DNA from: Deefgea piscis
GTDB taxonomy: Bacteria > Pseudomonadota > Gammaproteobacteria > Burkholderiales > Chitinibacteraceae
Length of the DNA: 64,000 bases
Reading direction: 5' to 3'
Assembly: GCF_013284055.1 (NCBI RefSeq)
Contig: NZ_CP054143.1
Location: forward strand, 620,001 to 684,000
This document shows, one piece after another, positions 62,652-64,000 of the stretch. The notes below the pieces were generated by a model, which ran no database searches, was not told where the DNA came from, and was given only the letters and a program-made list of their open reading frames with translations. How positions within the stretch are numbered: position 1 is the first letter of the stretch; every line of letters begins with the position of its first letter. The translations under genes and the position numbers were made by a program.

Positions 62652-63854
62652 ATGTCGTCCTCGATTTTTGCCGCCGTTGAAATGGCGCCACGCGATCCAA
62701 TTTTGGGTCTGAATGAATCTTTTAATGCCGATACCCGTGACTTTAAAGTCAACCTTGGGGTCGGCGTTTATTTTAATGACGAAGGCAAAATTCCTTTATT
62801 GGCTGCAGTAAAAGCGGCAGAGAAAGCCCGCCTTGAAACGCAACCACCACGCGGCTATCAGGCAATTGAAGGCAATCCAGCCTACAATGCCGGCGTGCAA
62901 AACTTGCTATTTGGTACCGACAGCGAATTAACTGCTGCAGGTCGTGTTGTGACTGCACAAGCACTTGGCGGCACCGGTGCACTGCGCATTGGTGGTGATT
63001 TCTTATATCGCCTCAATCCTAATGCCACTGTATATATCAGCAATCCAAGCTGGGAAAATCACCGCGCTATTTTTGAAGCCGCTGGCTTTAAAGTTGCTGA
63101 CTATCCTTACTATGATGCAGCAACACGTGGCGTTGATTTTGCGGCAATGAAAGCAAATCTACTCACCTTGCAACCGGGCTCGGTGATTATCTTACATGCT
63201 TGCTGCCATAACCCAACTGGCGCTGATTTATCAGATGCACAATGGACTGAAGTGGTTGAAGTGTGTCGTGAACGCGGCTTAGTGCCTTTCCTTGACATGG
63301 CTTACCAAGGTTTTGCAGAAGGGATTGCTGAAGACTCAGTTGCAGTCAATGCTTTTGCTACTTCAGGTCTGCAATTTTTGATTTCGAGCTCTTTCTCAAA
63401 AAGCTTCTCTTTATACGGTGAACGTGTTGGCGCGCTGTCGATCATCACGTCAAGCAAAGAAGAATCTGGCCGTGTGCTCTCGCAAGTAAAACGCGTGATT
63501 CGTACCAACTATTCAAACCCACCTATCCACGGCGGTGCAGTGGTTGCGGCAGTGCTAGCCAGCCCAGAATTGCGTAGCATGTGGGAAGAAGAACTCGGTG
63601 GCATGCGCGTGCGTATTCGCAGCATGCGCTCAGGCTTAGTTGAAAAACTGGCGGCACGCGGTGTTGCGCAAGACTTCAGTTTTGTCACTGAACAACGCGG
63701 TATGTTCTCGTACACCGGTTTGACAGTCGCTCAAGTTGAAAAGCTCCAAACTGAATACGGTATCTATGCCGTATCGACGGGCCGGATCTGCTTGGCCGCG
63801 CTGAATAATAAAAACATCGACTATGTCGCAGATGCGATTGCCAAAGTGCTCTAA
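62652..63854 (+). CDS. tyrB: Aromatic/aspartate aminotransferase, class I
   Basis: This 400-residue PLP enzyme transfers the amino group of aspartate or an aromatic amino acid to 2-oxoglutarate. Evidence: N-terminal FAAVEMAPRDPILGLNESF, SNPSWENHRAIFEAAGF, HACCHNPTGADLS, LDMAYQGFAEG, and the PLP lysine in SSSFSKSFSLYGERVGAL. The final arginine that binds the carboxylate is in STGRICLAALN. Sequence alone does not separate AspC from TyrB. The ATG at 62652 has GGAG eight bases upstream and is preferred over one at 62640. Confidence 0.92.
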   Translation: MSSSIFAAVEMAPRDPILGLNESFNADTRDFKVNLGVGVYFNDEGKIPLLAAVKAAEKARLETQPPRGYQAIEGNPAYNAGVQNLLFGTDSELTAAGRVVTAQALGGTGALRIGGDFLYRLNPNATVYISNPSWENHRAIFEAAGFKVADYPYYDAATRGVDFAAMKANLLTLQPGSVIILHACCHNPTGADLSDAQWTEVVEVCRERGLVPFLDMAYQGFAEGIAEDSVAVNAFATSGLQFLISSSFSKSFSLYGERVGALSIITSSKEESGRVLSQVKRVIRTNYSNPPIHGGAVVAAVLASPELRSMWEEELGGMRVRIRSMRSGLVEKLAARGVAQDFSFVTEQRGMFSYTGLTVAQVEKLQTEYGIYAVSTGRICLAALNNKNIDYVADAIAKVL

Positions 63855-63870
63855 TTAGCGCTTAGCCATG

Positions 63871-63901
63871 AAAAAGCCCACGCCATTGCGTGGGCTTTTT
63901 T
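63871..63901 (+). terminator. Terminator after the aminotransferase gene
   Basis: The stem GCCCACGC / GCGTGGGC with loop CATT is flanked by five A and six T, so it can serve both strands. Confidence 0.93.
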
Positions 63902-63915
63902 GCTGCGCTGCTCAA

Positions 63916-64000
63916 TTAATGCGCTGCTGATGGTTTCTCTGTACTGACTTTTTTTCCTTTTTTCAAACATTCCCGCCAATTTGCTGCCGTTGCCCCGGCA
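63916..64000 (-). CDS. C-terminal end of an unidentified protein (partial)
   Basis: An open frame enters from the right edge on the minus strand and ends with TAA at 63916-63918. It encodes the last 27 residues, AGATAANWRECLKKGKK followed by VSTEKPSAAH. The basic tail after a tryptophan looks like the end of a real protein. It faces a terminator that can serve it. I cannot name the family from so few residues. Confidence 0.55.
   Translation of the reverse strand, partial: AGATAANWRECLKKGKKVSTEKPSAAH

Noticed and set aside
1-64000. CRISPR arrays, integrons, prophage or insertion sequences with transposase
   Set aside because: No regularly spaced direct repeats, attC-like sites, phage genes or transposase motifs were seen.

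Overview
The window is a continuous piece of a bacterial chromosome with roughly balanced base composition, tightly packed genes and many classical rho-independent terminators. Gene content and order point to a betaproteobacterium of the order Neisseriales. A chitin user such as Chitinibacter or Deefgea fits well (inference): there is a large GH20 chitobiase, a GH3 N-acetylglucosaminidase, a yceD-rpmF-plsX-fabH-fabD-fabG-acpP-fabF lipid operon, and many chemotaxis and c-di-GMP proteins. I see no phage, plasmid, CRISPR array or transposase gene.

Layout. 0.1-5.0 kb: a methyl-accepting chemotaxis protein and an exported chitobiase. 5.1-9.8 kb: two overlapping hybrid histidine kinases that could form one phosphorelay. 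10.2-14.9 kb: a NagZ-like enzyme, gltX and an MltF-like lytic transglycosylase. 15.3 kb: tRNA-Ser(CGA) with its own promoter and terminator. 15.4-17.4 kb: an ascorbate-type PTS operon whose EIIC gene is frameshifted. 17.7 kb: an unrecognised P-loop ATPase that seems to begin at an ATT codon. 18.8-24.1 kb: fabI, a DUF3141 gene split by a run of nine G, a short phosphotransacetylase and ackA. 24.4-28.5 kb: glycerate kinase, a GntP permease and a CdaR-type regulator. 28.7-33.9 kb: small proteins, pabC, pabB, a lipocalin and an SMC/RecF-like ATPase. 34.1-40.6 kb: the fatty acid and phospholipid operon. 40.7-44.9 kb: maf, an RsmI-like methyltransferase, a diguanylate cyclase and a small unknown protein. 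45.0-51.6 kb: a tripartite RND efflux operon with a divergent TetR regulator and a perfect 19-bp operator-like palindrome. 51.6-64.0 kb: nadE, three c-di-GMP-related proteins, rpsT, murJ, an aromatic aminotransferase and the tail of one further gene.

The most striking thing not explained by genes is a family of nine dispersed repeats, each exactly 49 bp long. They are imperfect palindromes with ends of the form GGGTAT...ATACCC and usually an inner CTTT...AAAG pair. All lie 3' of at least one gene, none lies in a divergent promoter region, and several reach into a stop codon. They sit inside the fatty acid operon and at both junctions of the efflux operon. They look like a REP-like family that I cannot match to the Neisseria dRS3 or Correia repeats. 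Other points of interest are a 263-bp MITE-like element, two genes broken by one missing G in a G run (phase variation or sequencing error), the ATT start, and face-to-face promoters between yceD and maf.
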